5,419 nt of DNA from Thermoplasmata archaeon (GCA_020350865.1 CP070726.1:2400687-2406105), one strand, 5' to 3'; counted from the stretch's first letter, positions 1 to 5,323 are shown. Numbers and translations: made by a program. The notes: a model not told the origin generated them from the sequence alone.

Positions 1-1092
1 ACCATAATGTGGAAGACAGATGAGAAGGCGTACAGTGTCGTTGAGTACGGTGAAACGGAGGAGCTGGGATTATCAGAGAAAAACGAGGGCGAGTTCGATG
101 AGGAGCACTCGGTTACATTAATCGATTTGATCCCTGATACCACCTATTATTTCCGTGTTGTCTCCACGGATGGAAGCAACAACACAAATCAAAGCATCAC
201 CGCCACCTTTACAACGGACGACGAGCCCACCGAGCCTCCAGAAATAGTGGGGGAACCCTCGGCCGTATCCGTGACAGACACCAGGGCAACCATCGAGTGG
301 AAAACAAACAAGCCCACAAACAGCGTGCTGAGCTACGGGACAGATACGACCTACGCGATTGACGATATCCACGAGCCTACCGGTCAATACTATTTAGATC
401 ATTCGATAACAATCACGGGCCTCACCTCATCCACAAAATATTTTTACAAGATAGAATACGAGGACTCGGAGGGCAATAGCGATGTGTACACCGGGGGAAC
501 GTTCATCACCAACGGCACACCCGATATCACCGCCCCGGTAATAACTTACGGACCCGAGGTGATAGCCGTAACAGACACCACGGCCACCATCGTGTGGACA
601 ACTGATGAGGAAAGCGACAGCACTGTGGAATATGGATATAATGTTGACTACGGCCGAGAGGCGAGCTCACCGGATAATGTGAAGGCTCACAACATCACTC
701 TGGAAGAACTTGACCACTCCACAACCTATCATTATCGGGTGATATCCAAGGATGCAAGCTACAATGAAAACTATGTCGTTTCCCCAGATTATACATTCAC
801 CACCAAACCCCGACCCGACACCAAGGCCCCGAAGATCCTGGCGGGTCCCACACTGCTGGTGACAGGCGAGGATACGGCCACCGTGGTCTGGACAACGAAC
901 GAGGACAGCGACAGCGTGATCAACTACGGCCTTGATACGGATTACGGCTCAACGGAAAGCGATACGACCCTGACGCAGGACCACGAGATGATCCTAACCG
1001 GCCTCACACCCTCCACCACATACCACTACATGGTGAGATCCTCCGACAGCTCCGGCAACTCCGTTGAAAGCGAGGATCGGGAGTTCACAACA
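1..1092 (+). repeat. Tandem FN3-like domain repeats (3 complete, 1 cut)
   Basis: Protein-level tandem repeat of about 97 residues (about 290 bp). Units end in TFTT/TFIT/TFTT/EFTT and are joined by short Pro-rich linkers with an acidic Asp/Glu flavour (TEPPEIVGEP, TAPVITYGPE, TKAPKILAGP). The nucleotide sequence has diverged between copies, so this is an old domain duplication and not a recent DNA repeat. The domain type resembles the FN3-like module found at the N-terminus of purple acid phosphatases and in many archaeal surface proteins; that likeness is from memory of the family. Confidence 0.8.
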
Positions 1093-1902
1093 CTTGGTAT
1101 CTCGGTTCCCATCGATATCGAGTTCCTCAACCTGGCAAATGGGGACATAGTCAAGGACGTCATTACAGTGGATGGACGGATTACGGGAATAGAGGGCCTC
1201 GTCATCAGCTCCCTGAGGTACAGGGTGGATAACGGGACCTGGCTGAATCTGGGCACAGGCAGTACATTCAGTATTGTCATCGATACCGCGGCACTTGCGG
1301 AAGGTGAGCACACCCTTGTCGTGGAGGTAACCGTTGAAAAGCTATCAAAGGAGGTGACCATGCAGGAGGACATCACCTTCTTTGTGGAGCATGAAACCGA
1401 GGACAATGGGATGGTGCTCATCGGAATCATTGTGGTGATATGCGTAATCGCCCTCCTGGGAGCAGTCATGGCCGTTAGCTCAAACGCCAGAAGAAGGAAG
1501 ATGATAGCCTCCGATGCCCCAGCAATCGAACCAACAACAGGCTCACCCTTCACACCCATGGACTTTTCCACCGAGGAATTGAGCATCGGATTCATACCGG
1601 ATGAGGAACCGAAGGAGGAGGTGCAGGGAGCGGACATATCGTTCATCCCCGATTCGGAGATGCAGACCGATTTGGGAATCTCCTTTATTCCGACAACCAC
1701 AACATTGACCGGGGAACCAGGTGTTTCCTTCATCCCTGATATAGAACCCGTGACATTCGGAGTTTTTGAGGCCGGGGCGGAATCCCGGCTTTCAGAACTG
1801 GACGAGGTCAGATGCCCGAAATGCAAGAAAAAGTTCAAGGCAGATATTTCCTCCGCAATCCAATGTCCGTACTGCGACTTCAGCGCGTCTTTGAAGCGGT
1901 AA
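1..1902 (+). CDS. FN3-repeat cell-surface protein with one TM helix and cytoplasmic zinc ribbon (5' partial)
   Basis: The reading frame is open to the first base and the domain pattern is already under way there (TIMWKTDEKA matches the later ATIEWKTN), so the true start lies upstream; the ATG at 7 is internal. Residues below are counted from that Met. Four FN3-like units carry the pattern AT(I/V)xWxT...S.V.YG...Y.Y.V.S.D...FTT; their Trp residues (2, 98, 197, 295) are spaced 96, 99 and 98 residues apart. An Ig-like beta-sandwich follows (about 369-461, YRVDNGTW, IDTAALAEGEHTL). One TM helix lies at 469-490, then SSNARRRKM, so by the positive-inside rule the C-terminus is cytoplasmic. The tail (about 499-600) repeats an (I/V)(S/G)FIP motif four times and ends in a CPKC(603-606)...CPYC(620-623) zinc ribbon. 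Five N-glycosylation sequons (N58, N61, N169, N229, N409) all fall outside. Likely role: surface adhesion or recognition; the ligand is unknown. Confidence 0.9.
   Translation, partial: TIMWKTDEKAYSVVEYGETEELGLSEKNEGEFDEEHSVTLIDLIPDTTYYFRVVSTDGSNNTNQSITATFTTDDEPTEPPEIVGEPSAVSVTDTRATIEWKTNKPTNSVLSYGTDTTYAIDDIHEPTGQYYLDHSITITGLTSSTKYFYKIEYEDSEGNSDVYTGGTFITNGTPDITAPVITYGPEVIAVTDTTATIVWTTDEESDSTVEYGYNVDYGREASSPDNVKAHNITLEELDHSTTYHYRVISKDASYNENYVVSPDYTFTTKPRPDTKAPKILAGPTLLVTGEDTATVVWTTNEDSDSVINYGLDTDYGSTESDTTLTQDHEMILTGLTPSTTYHYMVRSSDSSGNSVESEDREFTTLGISVPIDIEFLNLANGDIVKDVITVDGRITGIEGLVISSLRYRVDNGTWLNLGTGSTFSIVIDTAALAEGEHTLVVEVTVEKLSKEVTMQEDITFFVEHETEDNGMVLIGIIVVICVIALLGAVMAVSSNARRRKMIASDAPAIEPTTGSPFTPMDFSTEELSIGFIPDEEPKEEVQGADISFIPDSEMQTDLGISFIPTTTTLTGEPGVSFIPDIEPVTFGVFEAGAESRLSELDEVRCPKCKKKFKADISSAIQCPYCDFSASLKR
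1411..1476 (+). other. Transmembrane helix of the FN3 surface protein
   Basis: A 22-residue stretch rich in Val, Ile, Leu, Gly and Ala (MVLIGIIVVICVIALLGAVM and two more residues). It is preceded by an acidic segment (HETEDNG) and followed by a basic cluster (NARRRK). It is the only helix in the visible part long and hydrophobic enough to span a membrane, and it separates the beta-sandwich exterior from the low-complexity, motif-bearing interior tail. Confidence 0.85.
1579..1746 (+). repeat. Four copies of a short FIP(D/T) linear motif in the cytoplasmic tail
   Basis: The copies read LSIGFIPDEE, DISFIPDSE, GISFIPTTT and GVSFIPDIE; their Phe residues (529, 546, 560, 575 from the Met at 7) are 17, 14 and 15 residues apart. 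The codons for F-I-P differ between copies (Phe TTC/TTT, Ile ATA/ATC/ATT, Pro CCG/CCC/CCT), so the motif is kept at the protein level and is not a fresh DNA duplication. Linkers are acidic or Thr/Pro-rich and look disordered. I do not recognise a named motif here. A docking site for a cytosolic partner, or short strands that stack on each other, are both possible. Confidence 0.75.
1813..1875 (+). other. C-terminal CPxC-x13-CPxC zinc ribbon of the surface protein
   Basis: The last 29 residues of the protein hold two CP(K/Y)C knuckles, CPKC and CPYC, separated by 13 residues, the usual layout of a small rubredoxin-like or zinc-ribbon fold binding one Zn(II) through four Cys. It sits on the cytoplasmic side of the membrane helix. 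Such ribbons in archaeal proteins can bind nucleic acid or protein; nothing here decides which. Confidence 0.8.
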
Positions 1903-1910
1903 ATCGATTT

Positions 1911-2432
1911 TCACAGACTGGACAGCACCCTCTCGAATGCCTCGTAGGCTGTTTTTCCGTACAGCACGAATATGATGCTTTTCAGTGTCGTTTTCCCCCG
2001 GGCATGCTCCAATGCGGCCCTGAGCATGATATCGGCTGCAGAATCCATGGAAAATCCCCCCACACCAGTTCCGATGGAGGGGAAGGCTATGCTCTCGATT
2101 CCCAGTTCGTTTGCCCTTTTCAGCGAGTTTACGGTGGCCTCTCTGATCTTGTTCCCATCTGTTCTCAGGTCCGTGCCCATGCCGGCAGCATGGATGACGT
2201 ACTTCGCATTCAACTTGCCCGCCGTGGTCGCCACTGCCTCGCCGATGGGAATGGGACCTTTCTTCACGGCTTCGTCTTCTATTTCCTTTCCCCCCTTCCT
2301 CTTTATCGCCCCTGCCACCCCGCCCCCCATCCAGAGCTGGTTGTTTGCCGCGTTCACAATGGCATCCGCCGTAATTTCTGTCAGGTCCCCTTCCTTTAGA
2401 TGTATCATTGTTTTGTTTATCCTCAACTGCAT
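1911..2432 (-). CDS. Macro-domain (ADP-ribose-binding) protein
   Basis: A 173-residue single-domain protein of the macro family, which binds ADP-ribose and in many members removes it from proteins or deacetylates O-acetyl-ADP-ribose. Visible motifs: GDLT (15-18) with the adenine-contacting Asp, DAIVNAAN (23-30), the GGGVAGAI loop (36-43), GPIPIGEAVAT (59-69), HAAGMG (81-86) and the phosphate loop GTGVGGF (121-127). The GGGV loop is followed by Ala, not the Asp typical of MacroD hydrolases; Archaeoglobus Af1521 also has GGGVA, so binding is safer to claim than catalysis. Start: ATG at 2432, with GAAGTGAT (SD-like) four bases upstream; this keeps the first beta-strand before GDLT. An in-frame GTG at 2441 would add three residues but lies inside that SD-like element. 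Its 3' end faces the surface-protein gene. Confidence 0.9.
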   Translation of the reverse strand: MQLRINKTMIHLKEGDLTEITADAIVNAANNQLWMGGGVAGAIKRKGGKEIEDEAVKKGPIPIGEAVATTAGKLNAKYVIHAAGMGTDLRTDGNKIREATVNSLKRANELGIESIAFPSIGTGVGGFSMDSAADIMLRAALEHARGKTTLKSIIFVLYGKTAYEAFERVLSSL

Positions 2433-2436
2433 TTCA

Positions 2437-2444
2437 ATCACTTC
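2437..2444 (-). promoter_or_regulatory. Shine-Dalgarno-like site of the macro-domain gene
   Basis: On the minus strand the bases read GAAGTGAT, close to the archaeal consensus GGAGGTGAT, with a 4-base spacer to the ATG at 2432. This is the main reason for preferring that start over the GTG at 2441. It implies a leadered mRNA, unlike the aIF2-beta gene on the other side of the same intergenic region. Confidence 0.45.
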
Positions 2445-2506
2445 TTTCGAAAATATGCATGACGTTATTTCAATGTTTGGCAGGAGGAGATATTCATTGA
2501 TGATAA

Positions 2507-2523
2507 ACCGAAGGTTTTATATG
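2507..2523 (+). promoter_or_regulatory. BRE/TATA promoter of aIF2-beta (leaderless geometry)
   Basis: The sequence ACCGAAGG (BRE-like, purine-rich) is followed by TTTTATATG, a good archaeal TATA box at 2516-2523. Its centre lies about 29 bases before the ATG at 2549, so with the usual 25-27 base spacing transcription would begin within a few bases of the start codon, giving a leaderless mRNA. There is no Shine-Dalgarno sequence just before the ATG, which agrees. Read on the minus strand the same bases give ATATAAAA, so it could also serve the divergent macro-domain gene with a leader of about 60 bases. Confidence 0.7.
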
Positions 2524-2548
2524 ATGTACGACCTTTTCCTTGCCCACC

Positions 2549-3175
2549 ATGTCGGAGAAATACGATTACGAGGCATTGCTCAAGAGGGCAAGGGAGAGAC
2601 TTCCTCCGGATGTCATCGAGCATGAGCGGTTCCAGGTGCCCGAGCTCGACGTGCTCATTGAAGGAAAGACCACAGTTGTGAGGAACTTTCAGGATTTGGC
2701 AGACGCCATAAACCGCGAGCCGGCAGATATCCTGGCCTATCTCCTCAAGGAGCTGGGCACTGCAGGCTCCATGGAAGGAAGAAGGGTGATTTTCAAGGGC
2801 AAGGTACAGCCGGACCAGATCAAGGACAGGGTCGACAGCTACATCTCAACCTATGTGCTGTGCTCGGAGTGCATGCGCCCCGACACCAAGCTTGTGAAGG
2901 ACGGCAGGACATTGATTCTTGAGTGTGATGCGTGCGGGGCCTTCAGACCGGTGAAGGTGAGGAAGGGAACATCCCGACCCGAGCCCAAGGCAGCCATAGA
3001 GGCGGGCAAGGTGTACGAGCTCATGATACAGGATGTGGGAAGAAAGGGGGACGGCATGGCAAAGAAGGGTGATTTCATCATCTATGTGCCGGGCACCGCA
3101 AAGGGCGCCAAGGTGAAGGTGTACATCGAGAGCGTCTCCGGGACAATCGCCTTCGGCAAGGTCACCACCCAGTAA
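2549..3175 (+). CDS. Translation initiation factor aIF2 subunit beta with C-terminal TRAM domain
   Basis: A 208-residue archaeal homologue of eIF2-beta, part of the aIF2 heterotrimer (alpha, beta, gamma) that delivers initiator Met-tRNA to the small ribosomal subunit. N-terminal YDYEALLKRARERLP (about 6-20) resembles the helix that contacts the gamma subunit. The central alpha-beta domain (about 30-98) includes the conserved VVRNF(Q/x)D and LAYLLKELGTAG segments. A C4 zinc ribbon follows (C105, C108, C126, C129). The last 60 residues (about 150-208; GKVYELMIQDVGRKGDGMAK) are a TRAM beta-barrel, an RNA-binding module known fused to aIF2-beta in some euryarchaea and absent from the roughly 140-residue forms. 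Start: ATG at 2549, fixed by the promoter spacing; a TTG nine bases upstream is also in frame but would sit at or before the expected transcription start. UPF0282 follows after 48 bp. Confidence 0.96.
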   Translation: MSEKYDYEALLKRARERLPPDVIEHERFQVPELDVLIEGKTTVVRNFQDLADAINREPADILAYLLKELGTAGSMEGRRVIFKGKVQPDQIKDRVDSYISTYVLCSECMRPDTKLVKDGRTLILECDACGAFRPVKVRKGTSRPEPKAAIEAGKVYELMIQDVGRKGDGMAKKGDFIIYVPGTAKGAKVKVYIESVSGTIAFGKVTTQ

Positions 3176-3207
3176 CATCCTATCATCCAACGAATTCGAT
3201 TTTTACC

Positions 3208-3215
3208 TTTATATG
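3208..3215 (+). promoter_or_regulatory. TATA-like octamer too close to the UPF0282 start
   Basis: TTTATATG, the same octamer as the aIF2-beta TATA box, after a T-rich run (GATTTTTACC). Its first base is only 16 bases from the ATG at 3224, against 28-33 for the leaderless genes here, so transcription from it would start inside the coding region, near 3237. It may be a chance match, an internal promoter, or a promoter for a product starting at the ATG at 3254. The T-run before it could also act as a weak terminator for aIF2-beta. Confidence 0.3.
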
Positions 3216-3223
3216 GGGATAGC

Positions 3224-4090
3224 ATGCGTATAAAACCGATTGCAAGCGAGAGCATGGGCACAAGGAGCATGGCCACGTATGTAAGTACCAGGGACTGCAA
3301 GATCCAAATCGATCCCGGTGTGGCCCTGTGTCCGCACAGGTACGGCTTACCCCCCCACAAGCTCGAATGGAATATGATGGGTGAGCACTGGGAAAGAATC
3401 AAGAGTCATGCCGTAAAGGCGGATGTTCTGATAATAACCCATTATCACTACGACCACCACGACCCAGATGAACCCGAGGTGTACAGAGACAAGGTGCTCC
3501 TGACCAAGCATCCGAAAAAGAAGATAAACAAGAGCCAAAGGAAAAGGGCCAGGGTCTTTTTCGAGCAGCTGGGTGACCTGCCGAAATCCATAAAGTATTC
3601 GGACGGGGAGGAATTCTCCTTTGGCAAGACCACGGTGACATTCTCCAAGGCCGTACCCCACGGCACCGATACTAAGCTCGGTTATGTCACTGAGGTGTGC
3701 ATCGATGACGGCAAGAGGAGGTTCGTTTACACGTCCGATGTCGAGGGGCCGAGCCTAAAAGAGCAGGTCCAGTTCCTTTTGGATATGGACCCGTGGGTCA
3801 TATTCTGCGACGGACCCATGACATACATGATGGGCTTTCGGTACGCGAAAAAGAGCCTGGAGGCCAGCATCGACAACATCATCAGGGTCATGGAGGAAAC
3901 CGATGTCAAGAGATTTGTGCTGGACCACCATTTACTGAGGGACCTTGGGTGGAAAGAGAAGGTCAAAGATGCAATAAAAGCGGCCAGGAAGAACGGGGTA
4001 AGGCTCATGACCTGTGCGGATTTTGCAGGACAGGAGTGCGTGATGCTGGAGGCAAGAAGGAAGGAGCTGTTCGGAAAGGCATCAAGGTGA
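3224..4090 (+). CDS. UPF0282 (COG2248) family MBL-fold metallohydrolase
   Basis: A 288-residue archaeal metallo-beta-lactamase-fold protein, a usual length for UPF0282. The metal-binding signature THYHYDHHDP gives H73, H75, D77, H78 (and H79); further likely ligands are H146 (AVPHG), D172 (YTSDVEG) and H235/H236 (LDHHLLRD). Family hallmarks also seen: the N-terminal MRIKPIASESMGTRSMATYV, IDPGVAL...RYGLPPHKLE (29-48), KHPKKKINKSQRKRA (95-109) and CDGPMTYM (195-202). COG2248 is described as a predicted metal-dependent RNase; no substrate is established that I know of. ATG at 3224 is chosen because homologues share the first ten residues; an internal ATG at 3254 would delete the first beta-strand. 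No convincing SD precedes it, and the nearest TATA-like box is badly placed, so co-transcription from aIF2-beta is likely. Confidence 0.93.
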   Translation: MRIKPIASESMGTRSMATYVSTRDCKIQIDPGVALCPHRYGLPPHKLEWNMMGEHWERIKSHAVKADVLIITHYHYDHHDPDEPEVYRDKVLLTKHPKKKINKSQRKRARVFFEQLGDLPKSIKYSDGEEFSFGKTTVTFSKAVPHGTDTKLGYVTEVCIDDGKRRFVYTSDVEGPSLKEQVQFLLDMDPWVIFCDGPMTYMMGFRYAKKSLEASIDNIIRVMEETDVKRFVLDHHLLRDLGWKEKVKDAIKAARKNGVRLMTCADFAGQECVMLEARRKELFGKASR

Positions 4091-4113
4091 GCTTTACTTC
4101 TCGAAAGTATCTT

Positions 4114-4129
4114 GCGAAATCCTTTAAAT
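4114..4129 (+). promoter_or_regulatory. BRE/TATA promoter of the DMT transporter (leaderless geometry)
   Basis: GCGAAATCC (BRE-like) is followed by TTTAAAT at 4123-4129. The TATA centre is about 25-26 bases before the ATG at 4151, the classic archaeal distance to the transcription start, so the mRNA would begin at or beside the start codon. There is no Shine-Dalgarno sequence before the ATG. The promoter sits in the 60-bp gap after UPF0282 and supports a separate transcription unit. Confidence 0.7.
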
Positions 4130-4150
4130 TGCACAACATCATCCTCCCGC

Positions 4151-5122
4151 ATGGTCTCACTGCTCGCTGTCGTCGCCCTTATGCTGGCTGGGTTGTTCTT
4201 CGGCTCTCAGTTCGGTCCTCAGAAATTCTGTCAGAATTTCGATAGCAGAGCCTACAATCTCTCCATGATGATGGGGATCGCAATGGTCTGCGGGATCATG
4301 TCATTGGTTTCATTTGTCATGGCAATCCCCGGGGATGTCGCAGAAAAGGAATTTTCCCTGTCCAACATGACATTGTGCATAATGGCTGGGGTGATATGGA
4401 GCGGAGGCAACCTCTTCATCCTGGCCGCCGTGTACAGGATCGGGATATCGAGGACCTTCCCTGTGGTAAACCTCGTAATAGTGATGGCTTTCTTTGCCGG
4501 TATCGTTTTTCTCGGCGAACTCAGGGACATCAATGCGGTCGTTCTTTTTATCCTGTGCCTCGGCATAGGCAGCGTTCTTGCCGGATCGTACTTCACCACC
4601 AAGGCAACTTCCAAGGAGGAAAAGAAGGTGAGGGATGTGAAGGGCGGTATCATCGCAGCAGCCGTCTCCGTGATATTTTTCGGTTTCTACAATATTCCCA
4701 TACTGTACTCACTCAGGACCGAGACCTGGTCTGTATACCTTGCCGTGTTCTTCTTGAGCATGGGTGCAGTGCTTGGCGGGACCATCTTCGGATTCCTGTG
4801 GATGGGGAAGACCTTCCTTGCCACCTGGAAAAAAGCGGTGGGAAGATGGCACCTTTTGGCCATTTCGGGAGGTATGTTATGGGGAGCGGGCCAAACCTCC
4901 GCAAACCTGGCCATGGTGGAAATCGGCCTTTCCATCGGCGCTCCCCTGATTCAGGGATTGGTTATAGTGGTAGGTGCCGTGTGGGGGCTGGCCGTGTTCC
5001 ACGAGTTAGCCGACATATCGAAAAAGAGAAGGCGAAAGGCAGTATTGATTCTGATTTTCGGTTGTTCATTAGCAATAATCGGATCGGTGGTGATGGGTTT
5101 CGTAGCTGGATTGTTGTTCTGA
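4151..5122 (+). CDS. DMT-superfamily transporter, GRP/TMEM144-like (10 TM helices)
   Basis: A 323-residue integral membrane protein with ten predicted helices (about 2-22, 38-60, 73-95, 102-122, 128-148, 164-186, 196-217, 233-255, 261-282, 297-321). The halves are duplicated: GVIWSGGNLFILAAVYRIGI (80-99) aligns with GMLWGAGQTSANLAMVEIGL (240-260), and VFLGELRDI (119-127) with AVFHELADI (281-289), the standard drug/metabolite transporter (EamA-type) two-fold repeat. The N-terminal GLFFGSQFGPQKF resembles the GSxFxPxK pattern of the GRP sugar porters and TMEM144, so sugar uptake is a reasonable guess; substrate and direction are not shown. A basic loop (KEEKKVRDVK, 155-164) lies between the halves and KKRRRK (291-296) before the last helix. 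Start: ATG at 4151, fixed by the promoter; an in-frame TTG at 4112 lies upstream of the TATA box. A 9-bp-arm inverted repeat lies at codons 24-30. Confidence 0.88.
   Translation: MVSLLAVVALMLAGLFFGSQFGPQKFCQNFDSRAYNLSMMMGIAMVCGIMSLVSFVMAIPGDVAEKEFSLSNMTLCIMAGVIWSGGNLFILAAVYRIGISRTFPVVNLVIVMAFFAGIVFLGELRDINAVVLFILCLGIGSVLAGSYFTTKATSKEEKKVRDVKGGIIAAAVSVIFFGFYNIPILYSLRTETWSVYLAVFFLSMGAVLGGTIFGFLWMGKTFLATWKKAVGRWHLLAISGGMLWGAGQTSANLAMVEIGLSIGAPLIQGLVIVVGAVWGLAVFHELADISKKRRRKAVLILIFGCSLAIIGSVVMGFVAGLLF
4222..4240 (+). repeat. Perfect 9-bp inverted repeat inside the transporter start
   Basis: GAAATTCTG, one T, then CAGAATTTC: both arms match with no mismatch. It begins 71 bases after the transporter ATG and encodes QKFCQNF-like residues between helices 1 and 2. 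It could be a dimeric-regulator operator inside the gene or an 8-bp RNA hairpin with a GTC loop near the 5' end of a leaderless mRNA. It could also follow by chance from the similar KF and NF codons. Confidence 0.5.
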
Positions 5123-5124
5123 AT

Positions 5125-5232
5125 CTTCTGATCAGGCATGCATTTGAGAGATTTGGTCTGCATCGACTGGAGCCCAAGACATTCATGTTCCTTTTGGATG
5201 ATGAATATGGGGAGGGCTTAGGCCGAAAATAA
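5125..5232 (+). pseudogene. Possible GNAT acetyltransferase remnant
   Basis: Right after the transporter stop, a 35-residue open stretch ending in TAA at 5230-5232 contains HAFERFGLHRLE, very like the AFEELGLHRVEA-type signature of RimJ/RimI-like GNAT N-acetyltransferases (the helix and strand after the acetyl-CoA loop). It has no plausible start codon before this segment, and what follows does not continue the family pattern; the end, EYGEGLGRK, looks instead like an acetyl-CoA loop (GxGLGRK), which should come before the helix. If real it is a decayed, rearranged scrap of a gene. The frame continues upstream only as a shadow of the transporter. Short length makes this uncertain. Confidence 0.25.
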
Positions 5233-5233
5233 G

Positions 5234-5247
5234 ATAAACCTATAAAA
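5234..5247 (+). promoter_or_regulatory. BRE/TATA promoter upstream of the last gene
   Basis: ATAAACC (BRE-like) followed by TATAAAA at 5241-5247. The expected transcription start is near 5270, which leaves a leader of about 54 bases before the ATG at 5324. That leader carries a two-codon ORF (ATG CAA TAG at 5272-5280) behind an SD-like GGAAGGTG, then an AC-rich stretch. Confidence 0.6.
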
Positions 5248-5309
5248 CGAATATCCATTGGGAAGGTGTTGATGCAATAGAGGAATATACACACACAACA
5301 CCCGATATC

Positions 5310-5317
5310 GGAAGGGG
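5310..5317 (+). promoter_or_regulatory. Purine-rich ribosome binding site of the last gene
   Basis: GGAAGGGG ends six bases before the ATG at 5324. The match to GGAGG is imperfect but the spacing is right. It supports the choice of that ATG, which is the first start codon in frame after the TGA at 5270-5272. Confidence 0.4.
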
Positions 5318-5323
5318 TATAGT

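Noticed and set aside
1026..1838. 270-codon ORF on the minus strand opposite the surface protein
   Set aside because: Ser/Thr/Met-rich translation with no family features; it is the complement of a strongly supported FN3/TM/zinc-ribbon gene.
1812..2399. 195-codon plus-strand ORF across the convergent junction
   Set aside because: Composition is Cys/His/Pro-rich shadow of the zinc-ribbon end and of the antisense of the macro gene; no start signals.
1972..2625. 217-codon plus-strand ORF over the macro gene and into aIF2-beta, with an internal ATG at 2500 behind GGAGGAG
   Set aside because: It is antisense to a clear macro domain and then out of frame with aIF2-beta. The SD-like GGAGGAG and ATG are suggestive, but the 41-residue product has no recognisable features.
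3191..3198. CGAATTCG palindrome in the aIF2-beta/UPF0282 gap
   Set aside because: An 8-bp palindrome is expected many times in a window of this size; nothing else supports an operator.
3727..4152. 141-codon minus-strand ORF opposite UPF0282
   Set aside because: Shadow of a conserved gene; Ser/Leu-rich with no domain.
5138..5221. 27-codon ORF starting at ATG 5138
   Set aside because: No ribosome binding site or promoter in place, and a Trp/Met/Cys-rich product without features.
4375..5232. 285-codon ORF in another plus-strand frame over the transporter
   Set aside because: The body is Arg/Gly/His-rich shadow sequence while the other frame has ten clear helices. Only its last 36 codons, past the transporter stop, are kept as a possible remnant.
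5302..5311. CCGATATCGG palindrome in the last gene's leader as a stand-alone operator
   Set aside because: Several 10-bp palindromes are expected by chance in this length; mentioned only as part of the leader.
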